A stretch of DNA of 64,000 nucleotides, from assembly GCA_933207985.1 (NCBI GenBank), contig OW240916.1, forward strand, positions 133,765,022-133,829,021, written 5' to 3'. Below the pieces are notes generated by a model. It was not told the DNA's origin. It did not search any database and was given only the letters and a program-made list of their open reading frames with translations. This document shows positions 44,475-56,699 of this stretch, piece after piece (position 1 is the stretch's first letter; every line of letters starts with the position of its first letter). The DNA comes from Pelobates cultripes (lineage: Eukaryota > Chordata > Amphibia > Anura > Pelobatidae). Made by a program: the position numbers and the translations under genes.

Positions 44475-45132
44475 TGTCAGGTCCTCTGCAAGCTTCCTAC
44501 TTGTGGCTTCGCTCGCAGAGGCTTCTGCTGGTCGCGCAACGCTCGCAGCAGCCTTACCTGACTCCTCTCCGCGGCTTCTGGTAACCGTGCGCCACTTTGT
44601 CGCCAACCGTGAGCGGCGGTTTTTGTTACCTGCTCCACGCTCACGGCTGTCCCCAGTCCCTCAGTGTTTCTGACACTGCGGCTCACATGCAGTGTACTTA
44701 AATAGGCACCCGAGTCAGCCACCTGACTTGGTGCGCAGTAATGACATCACAGGTCAAAGTGGAAGGACTAAATACCTTCCACGTGTTATAGTGAATACTA
44801 ATTGGAAACTTGTCAATCATGATTGCCCTATGCCTATTTAAACTTACCTCCCCCTTGCTTTGTTGCCCTGTTGTGGTCTTCTGATAGCCCAATAGCGCGT
44901 TTTCTCTGTCTGATTGTTGGTTACCGAATTTTGACTTGTCCCATTGTTTATCCTGCTTTCTCTAATCCTTGACCTCAGCTTGATTTAACGTTACCCTGTC
45001 TCTCTGCTTCCCTCTGACCTTGGCTTGTCCTCTGACTTCTCTCTATTTGCACAGCCCAGCCACTCTAAGAACCGTTACTGCGATTCCTGTGTCTGTGATC
45101 TGTCAGCATGTCTGGTTCCAGATATCATGACA
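44475..45132. mobile_element. Solo LTR with perfect 5-bp TSD
   Basis: 658 bp, beginning TGTCAGGTCCTCTGC and ending GATATCATGACA. TSD GTGTA is at 44470-44474 and 45133-45137. It contains a TACTTAAATAGGC box (44695-44707) that could be the core promoter and a C/T-rich second half. No internal retroelement sequence flanks it, so it is a solo LTR left by LTR-LTR recombination. The terminal TGTCA/TGACA matches the other LTRs in the window. Confidence 0.92.
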
Positions 45133-45164
45133 GTGTATAATTAAGATTTCAACATTTTAAGAAT

Positions 45165-45800
45165 ATCTCATCCCTAATGAAATGTAACAAAGCAAATTCA
45201 GGTTGGCTATCCAAGATCGTTCCCACCAGTATCGAAAACTGAGTTCCAAAATTGCTTAAACTTATGACAGCTCCATATTATGTGCATCATGAATCCAACT
45301 TGTATGAAGCATCTCCAGCACAAATAAGAATTTAAGAAAGACATCTTAGATAGTCTCTTTGGAACTAAATACCATCTATGCATAACTTTGACTTGCGTCT
45401 TGAGAATGTTAAGACAGTGGATATGTTTTTCTATCTTCCTCAATGAAAAACACCAGTCCATATGTTGTATTGGAATACCTAGAACACTCATCCATTTCCT
45501 CAGGGCTAATGGAATAGATTAGGTCATTTTCAATTTCAACAACTCCATATAATTGGAGTAAATTGCTTTGCAAAGATTCTTGGATCCAGGAGAACTACAG
45601 GAAGAGAGATTTGCCTCCTTCGTAGCATGCGCATCTCACATAGGCCCCAGATTCGACCAGAGAGATATCTGATAGAGGCTACCAAATGTTGGAATTACAT
45701 TTTAGTTTGTTTTAAAATGGGAAAGATACGTTATAATGCCCAAAAATACTGACAAGGAGTCTTCCAAAGAAATTAGATTTTTGCCAGTAATCAGGCAAGA
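45165..45800 (-). pseudogene. L1 ORF2 C-terminal fragment
   Basis: Minus frame 45491-45207 includes MHRWYLVPKRLSKMSFLN, then CWRC...H...C (WRCFIQVGFMMHIIWSC), the CX2CX8HX4C motif at the ORF2 C-terminus of L1. It is homologous to 5440-5290 in the full-length copy but clearly diverged, so it comes from another subfamily or an older copy. Upstream sequence to about 45800 is coding-like with stops. RT and endonuclease are missing. Confidence 0.75.
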
Positions 45801-46815
45801 TGTGAAGCCGCCCCCTTGTTTTTTTTCTTGACTCAGAGAGCCTTTGCTGGCAGCAGAAAGAACTGGGATGGAATAAGACGTGACTGTTATTTTTTCATTT
45901 TGTATTTTTTTTTTGGTGCATTTGCTGTGCCTGTGTATGAGTGGGAGACAGCCTGGGTCGATTCTAGTGTTAGACTAGGTTTAGCTTGCTTCTGTATTTG
46001 GCTCGCTAGCTACTACCAGTGGTACTTGACACAACGTTCAGGAAATAGGAAATTTTGTCATTGATCCTAATGTGAGACTAGGTTACCAATATACAGCTGT
46101 TAAATTTTGTTATTTTTTTTAAATATATAGATTTTATTTGTAAATTGTTTGGATAAAGAATATCCTATTTTTTTTTTATGAGTGTGTTCAGTCCAGTGTG
46201 TGCTGTGTAAATGTGAAAGCATTTTGCAGTGTTTCTTAACAAAAAAACATCAAACACAATAACGTTACAGTAGCAAATCCCCCAAGTATTAACCCATTTT
46301 GTAAAATAAATACCTATTTTTGCTGATAACAGTTGCGTTAATTTACATAATATTCAATTAATCATAAACTTAATTTATTGTAGAAAGAAAAACAGACCCA
46401 ACCATAATTAAAGTTATATACTAATCCCAAAACGAAATTGAGGCAGGGTAGGGAAAGGAATTATTTCCCCCTATACACCATTACCAATATTGCCACGGCT
46501 TCTGAGAGTTTGAACACCTCAGTCATGAGAACTGCTGACACTTCCTCCACCACTGCCTCCACCACCAGCATCACCAGCACTTTTAGTACTATTCAGCCTC
46601 AAGATAGTGGGATTAGCAGCATGTTCTCTACATCCGATTGAACGCTGAGGAGACAAATGTTTTTTTCCACCCTTTTTTTATTCTGCAACAACTCTTGCTA
46701 CCCCTTCCACTTGCACTGCCGCTTGTTTTAAGTTTTTTTATTTTTATTTAATGTTAACTGTTTTGAGAAATATTTTTTTTTTTTATCTTGCCTAGCTGTT
46801 ATTGCCAGTGCCACT
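45801..46815. other. No gene recognised
   Basis: About 1 kb. The 67-aa frame at 46438-46641 is Ser/Thr-rich (TASTTSITSTFSTIQ) with no domain, and lies just before a T-rich stretch. I do not call it a gene. Several poly-T/poly-A runs are present. Confidence 0.4.
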
Positions 46816-46817
46816 TA

Positions 46818-48434
<1,617 letters not shown>

Positions 48435-48436
48435 TA

Positions 48437-50340
48437 CATCCACCTTGATTCACTGACTTATAATAAAGTAATACAATTATTATAATAATTAATATTTTTT
48501 TTTTTACTGATTTGTAGATTCATTTATTTAATTTATTTCCAGTAAGAGCCACATTATTTGATTTGCACTGTGCTTGTGTGCCACTGCTTTTGCTTTGGAC
48601 TTTGCAAAACTTCCTCCCTTCTTGTGTAACACTGCACAAGTGAATCTTGCCTCCACTTTGTAGAAAAATCATACTCAAAATTTGGTGCTGGCCGTACTAG
48701 TTCTCTAGATTATTCTCCTACACTGAAGAATGGTTGCTGACACTATAGACTGGCTGTATTGAAAAGATTTGTTCTTGTCAGGGAGTAGAGGGTGAGTGTG
48801 TTGTCAATTGCCTACTGACCTTTTTCTTTTACTTTTTGGATAAATCCTCTTTTTTCAACATAATGTGACAATTTCTCCCCATTTGTTTTATACAATATAG
48901 CAAAAGGAAATCAATTAAATCAATCATTATAAAACTAATTTCTCTCACATCCTACCTCTCTTTTGTTTAATCTAATTTTGGCAACTCAGAATTGGCATTA
49001 TAAAAATACCTGATATTGCATAGTCATTAGACCAGGAAATATTGTATTTTTTTTGTACCTACATTTGGTCAAGCCAAACAGCAGTATGCTGAATGACCTA
49101 AATTCTGCCATCCCAAAATAAAAAAAACACTTTGTGCAGAAGTGGTTTTGAAGAACCTAATTGTTTTGTCCTGCACAAATCTATTAGAAAGTATCCAATC
49201 AGCAATGGCTTGATATTATCAGGGAATTATTATTATTAATATTGTTATATATATAGTTGACAAAAATAAATTTTTTATTGTTTTATAAACATGGATTTCT
49301 TCATAAGAGAAGATAATTTGCCAAACTCACATATTCTTCTAATCATTTCCATTTGTTATAGTTCTGTGAATATATGTTATATAGCACTTGACAGGTATGA
49401 GTTGCGAGGGTGCCTATTAGCAAGCCAATCCACTGGAACCACACTATAAATTTAACCCTGATAGAATGAGAGATGCCTACCTCCAGAACAGTTCACATTT
49501 TTTTTATTGAAAGTTTTCTTTTTATTCCTCTGTCACTTTTGTTCTTTTGTATGATACTTCAATACCCTTGCTAAAACCTTGTTCTGCAGTGTGGCAGAAT
49601 AATAGTTTTGTGATATATTGTTATGTCTTCACCTCTGCGCCCTTGTTATTTGATCCATAAAAAAGAGATCAACCTATAGAAAGGAATGATGAAATAGAAA
49701 CAGCATGTATCTATGTGAACATAATGTAACAACATCTTCATTAAAATCTCCTCGGGCCATTTTAGGTCAATAAAATGAGCATTCTAAACTTTGGTAACAG
49801 TAATATCTAATACTTATTTACCAGTTCTATTAAAATCTGATCAAATGTACTAAAACTGATTTGGTTCACTTTTTCTGAAGAGCTGTGATTTGTTTTTCTG
49901 CTGGACTGCAATTTCCCTGAATTCAGATTGAGTATGTGACTGGAAGAATTTCTGATTTGCTAACAGCCATGCCCCAGAATCTCAATGGAACTGACTTGTG
50001 CTAGCCCGAACCTGTTTGTTTTAATTTGTGATTCAGAATGCAGTTCCTGACACCAAGAAAATGGGGATAGAAAGGAAAGGAGGTTGATTTTTTTGACTAG
50101 GGTCAATAAGACAGCTTAGTTTCCCATGATGGAGAAGACATCTGCCCAGTCGTGTGTGCTGGATCTCCTGCACAATCAAAAGGTAGCAAAAAAAGCTGAT
50201 TGATGGTTAGGGGACAGTCACTAAATTTTTTATTTTATTCACAATCACTTGAAGTGACCAATTGAGGGGGAAAAGGTGGAGCAATTAAACAACTAGGTAT
50301 CGCAGGAATAGTCTTGACATTTTGACTACAGGTATTGTGA
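48437..50340. other. No gene recognised
   Basis: About 1.9 kb of AT-rich sequence with no TIRs, domains or RNA genes that I can see. It may be one of the few stretches that is not recent transposon sequence. Confidence 0.45.
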
Positions 50341-50463
50341 GAGATACACATATATCTCAAAATACACTTATAATGTAATCATGTATATGCATTATATATG
50401 TACAATATATTATAAAATGCTTTAATTACATATTTAATACAATATACATATATAACAAATAAA

Positions 50464-50465
<2 letters not shown>

Positions 50466-50519
<54 letters not shown>

Positions 50520-50564
50520 TATATAAACACACACACACACACGTATTATATATATATATATACA
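50466..50564. repeat. (TG)n(TA)n(CA)n compound microsatellite
   Basis: GTGTGTGTG, a TA run, then ACACACACAC and ACGTATTATATATA, immediately before the hAT-like element. Confidence 0.93.
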
Positions 50565-50572
50565 CGTATTAT

Positions 50573-51491
50573 TAGGGATATGCATGGGCAAAAAATTCAG
50601 TTCGGTGCGGCACCTCCACAATTTGGGATTTCGTCAATTCGGGACTTCGGCACTTCGGTTCAGAACTTCCGAAATTCGGGACTTCGGCAAATTGGGAATT
50701 TGGGACTTTGGCACTTCGGTTCGGTTCGCCACTTCTGAAATTCAGTACTTCGACCCTACCCCAATTCCAACCCCAATCCTAACCCTAACTCTACCCCCAA
50801 CTCCAACCCTACCCCTAATTATAACCCTAACCCTACCCCTAACCCTAACTCCACCCCAAACCCTACCCCTAACCCTAACTCCACCCCAAACCCTACCCCC
50901 AACCCTAACCTTAACCCTAATCCTAACCCTAGCCCTAAACCTAACCCTACACCTAATCCTAACCCTACCCCCAACCCTATCCCTAACCGTAGCCCCAACC
51001 CTAACCCTACCACCAACCCTAACAATACCCCAACCCTAACCCTACCCTCAACCCTAAACTTACCTCTAACTCTAACCCTATGTCCCACCCCAACCCTAAC
51101 CCTACCCATATCCCTAACTCCAACCCTAACCCTAATCCTACTCCTACCCCTAACACTACCATCAAACCCTAACCACCACAACCACTTACACATCTAGGGA
51201 TAGGGTTAAGGTTGGGGGTAGAGTTAGGGGTAGGGTTAGGGCTAGGGTTTGGATTCCTGTCATTATTCCTGTAATTTTCCCTCCCTCTCTTGTTTTGCCA
51301 CTTTTCAGAAATCTGAAACACTTCGACACTTCCAAAATTCGCCACTTTGGCAATTCGGTTCTCACTTCCGAAACTCGGCACTTCAGCAATTCGGTTTGGC
51401 ACTTCCGAAATTTGACACTTCGGCACTTTGGAAATTCGGCAAGAAATTAGTTCAAATTTACATTCGGAACAAAACTAATTGCACATGTCTA
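50573..51491. mobile_element. hAT-like element containing telomere-like repeats
   Basis: 919 bp flanked by CGTATTAT at 50565-50572 and 51492-51499. The ends TAGGGATATGCATGG and (inverted) TAGACATGTGCAATT share TAG--AT-TGCA. Near both ends are repeats of CACTTCGG/AATTCGG phrases (50600-50755 and 51305-51445). The centre is a CCCTAA-like array, described separately. An 8-bp duplication and short TIRs fit hAT. Caveat: ACGTATTAT also occurs in the local microsatellite, so the TSD could be coincidental. Confidence 0.62.
50756..51250. repeat. Telomere-like (CCCTAA)-variant array with inverted end
   Basis: About 430 bp of AACCCTA variants (ACCCTA, CCCCTA, ACTCCA, ATCCTA) on the plus strand to about 51175. 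Positions 51194-51250 then read TAGGGTTAGGG variants, i.e. the other strand. Many hexamers are degenerate and pure runs are short. The order CCCTAA then TTAGGG is the reverse of the order expected for a head-to-head telomere fusion. Confidence 0.88.
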
Positions 51492-51493
51492 CG

Positions 51494-51526
<33 letters not shown>

Positions 51527-51529
<3 letters not shown>

Positions 51530-51823
51530 TGAACAAAATTATAAACACAACACTTTTGTTTTTGCCCCTATTTTTAATAAGAGTGGCCTTTTATTGTGGC
51601 CAGCCTAAGGCACACCTTTGCAATAATCATGCTGTCTAATCAGCATCTTGATATGCCACACCTGTGAGGTAGATGGATTATCTCGGCTAAGGAGATATGT
51701 GAACAATATTTGAGAGAAATAGGTCTAGGTAGGTGTACATAGAAAAAGTCTTAGATCTTTGAGTTCAGCTCATGAAAAATGGGGGCAAAAACAAAAGTGT
51801 TGCATTTATAATTTTGTTCAGTG
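51527..51823. mobile_element. Tc1/mariner MITE with long TIRs
   Basis: 297 bp. It starts CACTGAACAAAATTATAAAC and ends with the inverse, GTTTTTGCCCC-TATTTTT and its complement extending the TIR to about 50 bp. It is flanked by TA within TA microsatellite. The middle (CTGTCTAATCAGCATCTTGA) has no coding capacity. This layout is typical of non-autonomous Tc1 derivatives. Confidence 0.92.
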
Positions 51824-51854
51824 TATATACATACACACACGTATTATATGTGTG

Positions 51855-51898
<44 letters not shown>

Positions 51899-51905
51899 TA
51901 CACAA

Positions 51906-51946
<41 letters not shown>

Positions 51947-51978
51947 TATATAAAAATAAATAAAAAAATATATTTAAA
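51824..51978. repeat. TA/CA compound microsatellite
   Basis: TACACACACGTATTATATG, long TA runs, CACACACATACACAAATTG, TA again and an A/T-rich end. Confidence 0.93.
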
Positions 51979-51979
51979 C

Positions 51980-53045
51980 ATTAAACAAGATTACTATAAA
52001 GAATGCCTATCCCATTCCCCTTATATCCGAATTGTTTGATAGACTCCAGGGTGCCAAGATCTTTACCAAACTTGACCTTAGGAGTGCATACAATTTGGTG
52101 AGAATTAGGGAGGATCACGAATGGAAGACGGCATTTAACTCTAGGAGTGGGCACTATGAACACCTTCTCATGCCCTTCGGATTTTGCAATGCTCCAGCTG
52201 TGTTTCAGGATTTTATAAACGATGTACTCAGTGACTATATCTATTCATTTGTTCTAGTTTACCTGGATGATATCCTTATTTATTCCCCAGACCTCCAGAC
52301 CCACCATGAACATGTTAAACATTGCTTGATAATGGACTTGACTGGATAATGTAAACTTGAGAAATGCATATTTGATCAGCATGAGGTTCAGTTTTTGGGG
52401 TATAATATTTCTGCCTCTGGTGTCCAAATGGATCCTCGCAAACTAGAGGCCGTTCTACACTGTCTGTTACCCAATGGCTTAAAAGCCACCCAAATATTTA
52501 TTGGTTTCTCTAACTATTATAGGAGATTCATCAAAGGTTTCTCTTCTGTAATAGCCCCCATCACCAATATGACACGCAATGGGGCTAATTGTACTATATG
52601 ACCTAAAGAAGCTAAAGAGGCTTTTGAGCTTCTTAAACAAATGTTCGCATCTGCTGACATATTAAGACATCCTGAAACTAGTAAATCTTTCATACTTGAG
52701 GTTGACACCTCCGAGACAGGGGTCGGGCTGTTCTTTCTCAGAGAGAGAGTCAGGATGCCCCTTTGCATCCTTGTGATTACTTCTCCAGAAAGTTGTCTCC
52801 TGCCGAGCGTAACTATGACATTGGTAATAGAGAACTGTTAGCCATCATACTAGCACTTAAGGAATGGCGACATCTTTTGGAGCGTTCCAAGGATCCCATT
52901 CTGATTATTACTGTTCACAAGAACCTGGCATATATTGGGGATGCCAAACGACTATTTGCCACAAGTTTTTGGAGGGGCCTGTTTGCCAGCCTCCTACCCT
53001 GGGACTATGGCCCCTGTGTCAAATCCTGGCTAGATCACTGTGTGT
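51980..53045 (+). pseudogene. Ty3/Gypsy RT-RNase H fragment (second copy of the family)
   Basis: Plus-strand Gypsy pol. The RT shows [18 protein letters not shown] (first Asp), [20 protein letters not shown] and [11 protein letters not shown] (YLDD box, about 52257-52290). The connection follows with QFLGYNISASGVQMDP and FIGFSNYYRRFIKGFS, then RNase H with [24 protein letters not shown] and a TVHKNLAY in place of TDHKNLAY. That last change removes a catalytic Asp. Stops are at about 52347 and 52600, with a frameshift near 52755. Both ends are truncated. It shows the uninterrupted version of the PLE target at 33435/37051. Confidence 0.9.
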
Positions 53046-53560
53046 GCCCATTTTAATCTTGTATAGCCACACTTTGAACTTTCGAAGTGGAACTTCGAAC
53101 TCCCAAACTTCTGAAGCCATCCGAAGTGCCATTCGAACATGTGGCGGCGGCCATCTTGTTTAGTAGAAAGCATCCAGCAGTATTTGGTCGTCGAGTGCAT
53201 GGAACTCAAATTGGACACTCGAAGGCATGAACACCACTAAACTTTTACCTTCCATGGAGGTTTGGCTATTCGAACGGGTGTCGAACGGCGTTCGGTAAAA
53301 AGAAACCCACGAACAAGAGACACATAATGACATTGTCCACGAACGGCTACGTGCGGTAATACGAACGGTATTTTGACTATTTAAAATAGACTGACCGCAC
53401 AACCTGATTCTCTGGAACTGTTTTGGGCATGAAACCATGCATGCGGTCGGTCAAAAAGAGACTTTAGGAATTTCCTAAACCACTGCTCTGATCTGGGTGA
53501 TTTTTGGACATGTTGTTCACCCAGATCAGGGCTATCAGGGGATGATAATGATAAATAATA
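53046..53560. repeat. Unclassified GAACG-rich repeat, shares 41 bp with 41934
   Basis: Rich in TTCGAA and CGAACGG motifs. Positions 53280-53320 are the reverse complement of 41934-41974 and 42363-42403 with one or two differences. An inverted pair (GACCGCACAACC near 53393, GCATGCGGTCGGTC near 53438) is also present. No gene. Confidence 0.5.
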
Positions 53561-53578
53561 AAAAAAATATAAAAATAA

Positions 53579-53750
53579 ATTGTCCCTTATTCTTGGTAAC
53601 AATTGATATAAATTCTGTGCCAGCTCAATTCATTTTACTGATGTTGATAAGGTTTTGAAGAATGATTGTCCCTTATTCTTTGTAAAAATTGATATAAATT
53701 ATGTGCCAGCTCAATTCATTTTACTGATGTTGATAAGGTTTTGAAGAATT
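53579..53750. repeat. 86-bp direct tandem duplication
   Basis: ATTGTCCCTTATTCTT starts at 53579 and again at 53665; the two 86-bp copies differ at only a few sites. Non-coding. Confidence 0.93.
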
Positions 53751-53819
53751 ATTTGCTTTATTGATTATGCATTATGTATTTTTAGATTTTTCATGTATTA
53801 TTTGTTACCTCTTTTGTGC

Positions 53820-54130
53820 CTTGGTGGGAGATTGACTTTCTTCATTTTTCCTCTTTTTGTTTTTTTCTCTATCCATATATTTCTTTTGTTTTCTTAATAT
53901 GATTATTTATTATTTATATTTATTTTTCTTTTATTCTTCCTTTTCTTTTTACTTCTATTATTTATCATTATTTTTCATTTTTGATTTTCTATTATTTTTT
54001 ATGTTTTTATGTTTTATGCTTTATTTTTATTTTTTAAATCTTTCTTTTTAATTTGTAATCTTTATATTTTTATATTATTTTTATTTTTTATATTATTTCA
54101 TTTTCTCTAGTCTCTATTTTTGCTTACACT
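53820..54130. repeat. T-rich low-complexity tract
   Basis: About 300 bp almost entirely TTTATT/TTCTTT on the plus strand. The 64-aa Phe/Tyr/Leu-rich frame is a composition artefact. Confidence 0.85.
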
Positions 54131-54229
54131 ATTATCTTCTACAGTTTTCTTGATCTAGTACTATTTTGCATGATTGATACATGCTTACAATAAACCTTAC
54201 TCTGCTTATTATCTAGGTTTACATTCATT

Positions 54230-55088
54230 TTGTCCAGAGATTATATCACTTGCTTAGTGCCTTTCGGCATTTTCATCTATAGTTCGTTCGTGCGCATGTG
54301 CACAATTACATGGGGTGCTGTTTGTGTGTTTTAGCACACGAACAGGCACTTATCTTAATTGGTGTATAGCCCGTTCGTGCGCATGTCTGTGCGTTCCCTT
54401 GTTACTGTTCGTGTGTTTGGACACATGAACTGATATTTGGTTTGACACCTACATGGATCCATAGAAGGGGCAGTCCCTTTGCGTTCCAGAAGCCCTTCTG
54501 CGGTTCAGCTAACCGGAAATTACTTTTTAGCACTCAGACAAGCGTTTATTCACTGTAGTTTTTTCATTTTTTATTTTTAGTTACATTTTAGTTGTCATTG
54601 CTGGTCCTGTTCCAGAGCACCAGTGGCTGCTGGGATTGAGTGCGGTTCCTACAATCATCCCTGTCCCCCACAAGGTCCATATGGGAGTACACCTTGCTTG
54701 GGGACTTGCATAAAAGGCCAGCTGTGGCTTCCATTAAACACACTCGTTTTACCCTTCATGAAGTCTAGGCTCATGTTTGGGGGATTGGAGAACTGCATTC
54801 ACTCTGGGGATTGCTATAATCACTATACTCCCCTGAGTATAACCACTAAGCTCTTCTAAGAGCTGTTCCTGCTACGCTCTCTGAACTAGGAGAGGTTCAC
54901 CAACTGGAAACTGGTTCCTGGTCTTGGGTCCAGGGTGGGTGGAGGACGGCGAGCCCCAACCAAGCTGCCGAGGTTCGTGGGGTTTACGGTGGTTATGGTG
55001 TACCAGTGCGGTGCTTATGGTACTCGCAAGTACTAGGAAGCAGCGATTGATGGAGGTACCCGGTCCGGATGCCAGGCGGTCCGTCACA
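54230..55088 (+). mobile_element. LTR-like region preceding a possible primer-binding site
   Basis: Contains two related phrases (GTTCGTGCGCATGTG near 54286, CGTTCGTGCGCATGTCTGTG near 54371), a CATAAAAGGCC box at 54708 and ATTAAACACAC shortly after. It ends GTCCGTCACA immediately before the PBS-like motif at 55089. The arrangement resembles a 5' LTR. I cannot find the left boundary or a matching 3' LTR in the window, so this is an inference from layout. Confidence 0.4.
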
Positions 55089-55106
55089 TTGGTGGCAGTG
55101 GCAGGA
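55089..55106 (+). promoter_or_regulatory. Possible retroelement primer-binding site
   Basis: TTGGTGGCAGTGGCAGGA directly follows a CA dinucleotide and precedes the decayed ORF by about 100 bp, the normal place of a tRNA primer-binding site after a 5' LTR. A TTGGTGGTGGCAG motif also occurs at 2957. Which tRNA would pair is not determined. Confidence 0.4.
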
Positions 55107-55199
55107 CAGCTTCCTAGTGAGGAGAAGCATCCTGGAGACACCGGTATCGTTTGGATTTATAATTGAGGGCAACGCTAGCATTCGTGCAGCTCCCCTGGT

Positions 55200-56699
55200 T
55201 GCTGAGGAACGCAGGAGGTGGAGTAAGCTGGCCCCTGGGCAGCATCCCCATATGAAGAGGAGTTCCAGTGGAGATTACAAGATGCATTGGCTCAGCAGTA
55301 TGGACCTGTTTCAGCTGAGGAGGAATTGTACTTTAGAGAACATGTAATGCGAGACCTCTGGCAGGAGTCCATGGAGGTAGCACAGCTTCGGCGGAAAAAG
55401 AAGCTTCCAAGTACAGCACACCGCTGTGAAGAACAAGTGACCCAACGGCTGGTGGTCCTGGGAGAACAACCCTTGATGGAGCAGATATTGCACCCTGAGT
55501 TCATGGTCAAGAGAGAGATGATGTTGGATGACTAGTACCGGGCATTATGGTGGTACGCAGTCCGGCGAGACCCTTGGGTGTCAGAGGGCGTTCAGCCAGA
55601 GGGGAAGGGCTACGATGGCCCCGGCCTGTTGTTAAGGGCCATGGAGGAGGACATTGACTTTGGGAGTCCAGAGGAGTCGCGGTTCTGGGCTATTTATGGT
55701 TACCGGAAAAAGATGCTGCCGTTCCCAGAAGCTATTGAGCTGGGATGAGACCTCTCCCACTTGGTTACTATAGAGTGGGAGCTGGAGCATGACTACCAAC
55801 ACATACTACGCTCAATCCGACCCCAGCGGCAGCTTAACTTACAGGGAGAGGAGATTATTGGTCCCTCATCCCAGCAGCAGCAAGCAACACTGGGGATGGA
55901 GACGGTCGGTCTCACTACCAAGCACCAGGCAGCATTACCGGGAGCCGAGACAGTCGGTTCCAACTCTTCAGCGGCAGTGTGGGTTAAAGGGAGGAGAGAC
56001 AACTGTTCTCTCTCTCCAGTGGCTGCCGAAGTTACTGGGAGAGGAGATTCTCGGCCCCTCATCCCCGCAGCAGCAAGCATTCCTGGGAGTGGAGATAGTC
56101 GGTCTCACTACCTAGCCCGAGGCAGCGTTACCGAGAGTCGAGACAGTCGGTCTGACTCCCCAGCGGCAGTATGGGGTAAAGGGAGAAGAGACAACCGGTC
56201 TCTCTCTCCAGCAGCAACCGGAGTTACTGGGAGAGGAGATTGTTGGCCCCTTAATCCAGCAGCAGCAAGCAGTTTAGCACCGGGCAGTGTTACTGGGAGA
56301 GGAGATTGTCAGCCCCTCATCCCAGCAGCAGCAAGCATCCCTGGGAGTGGAGATGGTCGGTCTCACTACCCAGCACCAGGCAGTATTACCGGGAGTCGAG
56401 ACAGTCGGTCCGACTCCCCAGAGGCATTATGGGTTATTGGGAGTGGAGACGGTCGGTCTCACTCCCCAGTGGCAGGGTGCATTACAGGGAGAGGAGCATA
56501 TCGCACTCTCTCCCCAGCAGCAGCTTACCTACCAGGGAGAGAAGACAAATGGCCTCTCTCCCCAACGGCATGGCAAGCTACTGGGAGTGGAGATGGTAGG
56601 TTTCACACCCCAGCGGCAATATGCAACACAGGTAGTGGAGACAACCGGTCTCCCTCCTCAGGGGCCGGATATATCGGAAGAGGAGTGTAGTGCTCTATG
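55200..56699 (+). pseudogene. Decayed ORF with N-terminal charged domain and 16-residue repeats
   Basis: I do not recognise the family. One frame runs from about 55200 to 55965, broken by TAG at 55533 and TGA at 55746. It has a charged, alpha-helical-looking part (VSAEEELYFREHVMRDLWQE, RRKKKLPST, GSPEESRFWAIYGYRKK), then shifts by one base near 55965 into the frame that ends at 56698. From about 55845 on it encodes about 17 copies of a 16-aa unit like GVETVGLTPQRQYGLL. TAG codons fall near 56116 and 56276. Position after an LTR-like region and PBS suggests a Gag-like protein of a non-autonomous LTR element, but no Gag motif or pol is seen. Confidence 0.6.

Noticed and set aside
46438..46641. 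67-aa Ser/Thr-rich frame as a possible small secreted protein
   Set aside because: No signal peptide, no neighbours, low complexity; chance frame.
50584..51039. 151-aa frame with PTLTLPLTLTP repeats
   Set aside because: Translation of the telomere-like array; not a gene.
50756..51250. Telomere fusion scar
   Set aside because: The strand order is CCCTAA then TTAGGG, opposite to a head-to-head fusion, and the array appears enclosed by element ends and an 8-bp direct repeat.
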